Assembly: GCA_022494885.1 (NCBI GenBank)
Contig: JAGVSM010003642.1
Location: 62,001-126,000, forward strand
DNA length: 64,000 bases
Reading direction: 5' to 3'
From: Micrasema longulum
Taxonomy: Eukaryota > Arthropoda > Insecta > Trichoptera > Brachycentridae
In this document: positions 63,481-64,000 of the stretch, in pieces
Position numbering within the stretch: position 1 is the first letter of the stretch
How the letters are laid out: every line of letters starts with the position of its first letter
The notes under the pieces: generated by a model
Databases searched by the model: none
What the model saw: only the letters and a program-made list of their open reading frames with translations
Told to the model about the DNA's origin: nothing
Translations under genes and position numbers: made by a program

Positions 63481-64000
63481 AATGAATTATTCTTAATATC
63501 ATTTAATCAATTTTAGTCAATAAAAAAATAATTATTTGACTAGCGTAGTTAACGAAAAGCGAATTGTGGCGAAAAAACGAATTTCATCCAGTTTTGTTTC
63601 TACGGCTGGAAATATTTTAAGAAAGGAAAGGAGCACGGAAGTGGACCTACCATTGATGCTGTGAGGATGTTTTTCTGTTTTGGGCACTAGATGATGAAAG
63701 TTTACTATTAATTGTGATATTAAACGATTTATTATTATACCTTTCACAACGACGCCGACACGCGATCATTAGGATGCTTATGCAATGTTATGTAGGGGAG
63801 AACAGGTAAGATTCCTACACACTTTACTCTTAGCCTTGTAGATTGAAAACGAATAGCTTATTAAGAACATTTCAATAATTCTTTATAACCTATATATCAG
63901 GCTTAATTAAGAGTGCAGTTTGGTATTGATACAAAATAAGATGGATAAACTATGGTGGTTTTTCGAAAAAATTAAAAACGTACGAATGTACACCACACGC
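63480..64000. other. Interval without recognised feature
   Basis: No gene, RNA or repeat copy recognised up to the window end. Confidence 0.35.

Overview
The window is about 30% GC and reads as non-coding DNA from an animal, most likely an arthropod and probably an insect. The signs are 5'-truncated LINE remnants whose decayed reverse-transcriptase (RT) C-termini run into A-rich 3' tails, RTE-like 3' ends with variable microsatellite tails, tRNA-derived SINEs with A and B boxes, Penelope-like element (PLE) remnants, and many foldback (inverted-repeat) elements. There is no operon, ribosome-binding-site or gene-dense layout. The two RTE-like tail types (one beginning catcacgccatttcccc, one with catgtccgct followed by an ELRDANL-type peptide) remind me of lepidopteran repeats, but that is memory, not proof. 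I found no complete host gene. The best host-gene candidate is one 217-nt exon on the minus strand (17922-18138) with a good acceptor, a good donor and an open frame that encodes a charged segment followed by a membrane anchor.

Layout. 0-8 kb: a foldback fragment, LINE 3' ends, SINE-B, two decayed LINE C-termini on the minus strand and one fairly intact L2/CR1-like C-terminus (4511-5359). 8-14 kb: an RTE-like end inserted in a dispersed repeat, K-type LINE fragments in both orientations, a PLE-type foldback, a LINE with RT thumb motifs, and a foldback with a hammerhead-like core split by a young SINE-A. 14-23 kb: a PLE C-terminus, the candidate exon, and two copies of one LINE family in opposite orientation. 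23.4-24.6 kb: a nearly perfect ~380-bp tandem array with an inverted continuation. 26-32.6 kb: H repeat, a TIR element, a PLE with a LINE nested in it, RTE-like ends, and PLE family 2 flanking a 169-bp palindrome. 33-41.5 kb: hairpins, LINE relics, an LTR-like segment, a second H repeat with a nested RTE-like end, and a 485-bp foldback. 41.9-50.9 kb: SINEs, a tail-to-tail RTE pair, foldbacks and K-type LINEs. 51-64 kb: RTE-like and CR1-like relics, local duplications, a complete FB380 foldback, PLE family 2 and two copies of another LINE.

The most interesting pattern is that at least ten loci from different foldback or PLE families carry variants of one RNA-like core: C/T-TGANGA, then a stem, then GAAAC, then a near-palindromic ACCGGT, ACTAGT or ACGT, then C or A. 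At several loci short flanks are complementary (AATC/GATT, AACC/GGTT, TGTC/GACA, AGT/ACT). This is the architecture of the dimer-type hammerhead ribozymes described for PLEs. The window is also a clear record of nesting: SINE into foldback, LINE into PLE, RTE into two dispersed repeats, and one TIR family into three different host repeats.
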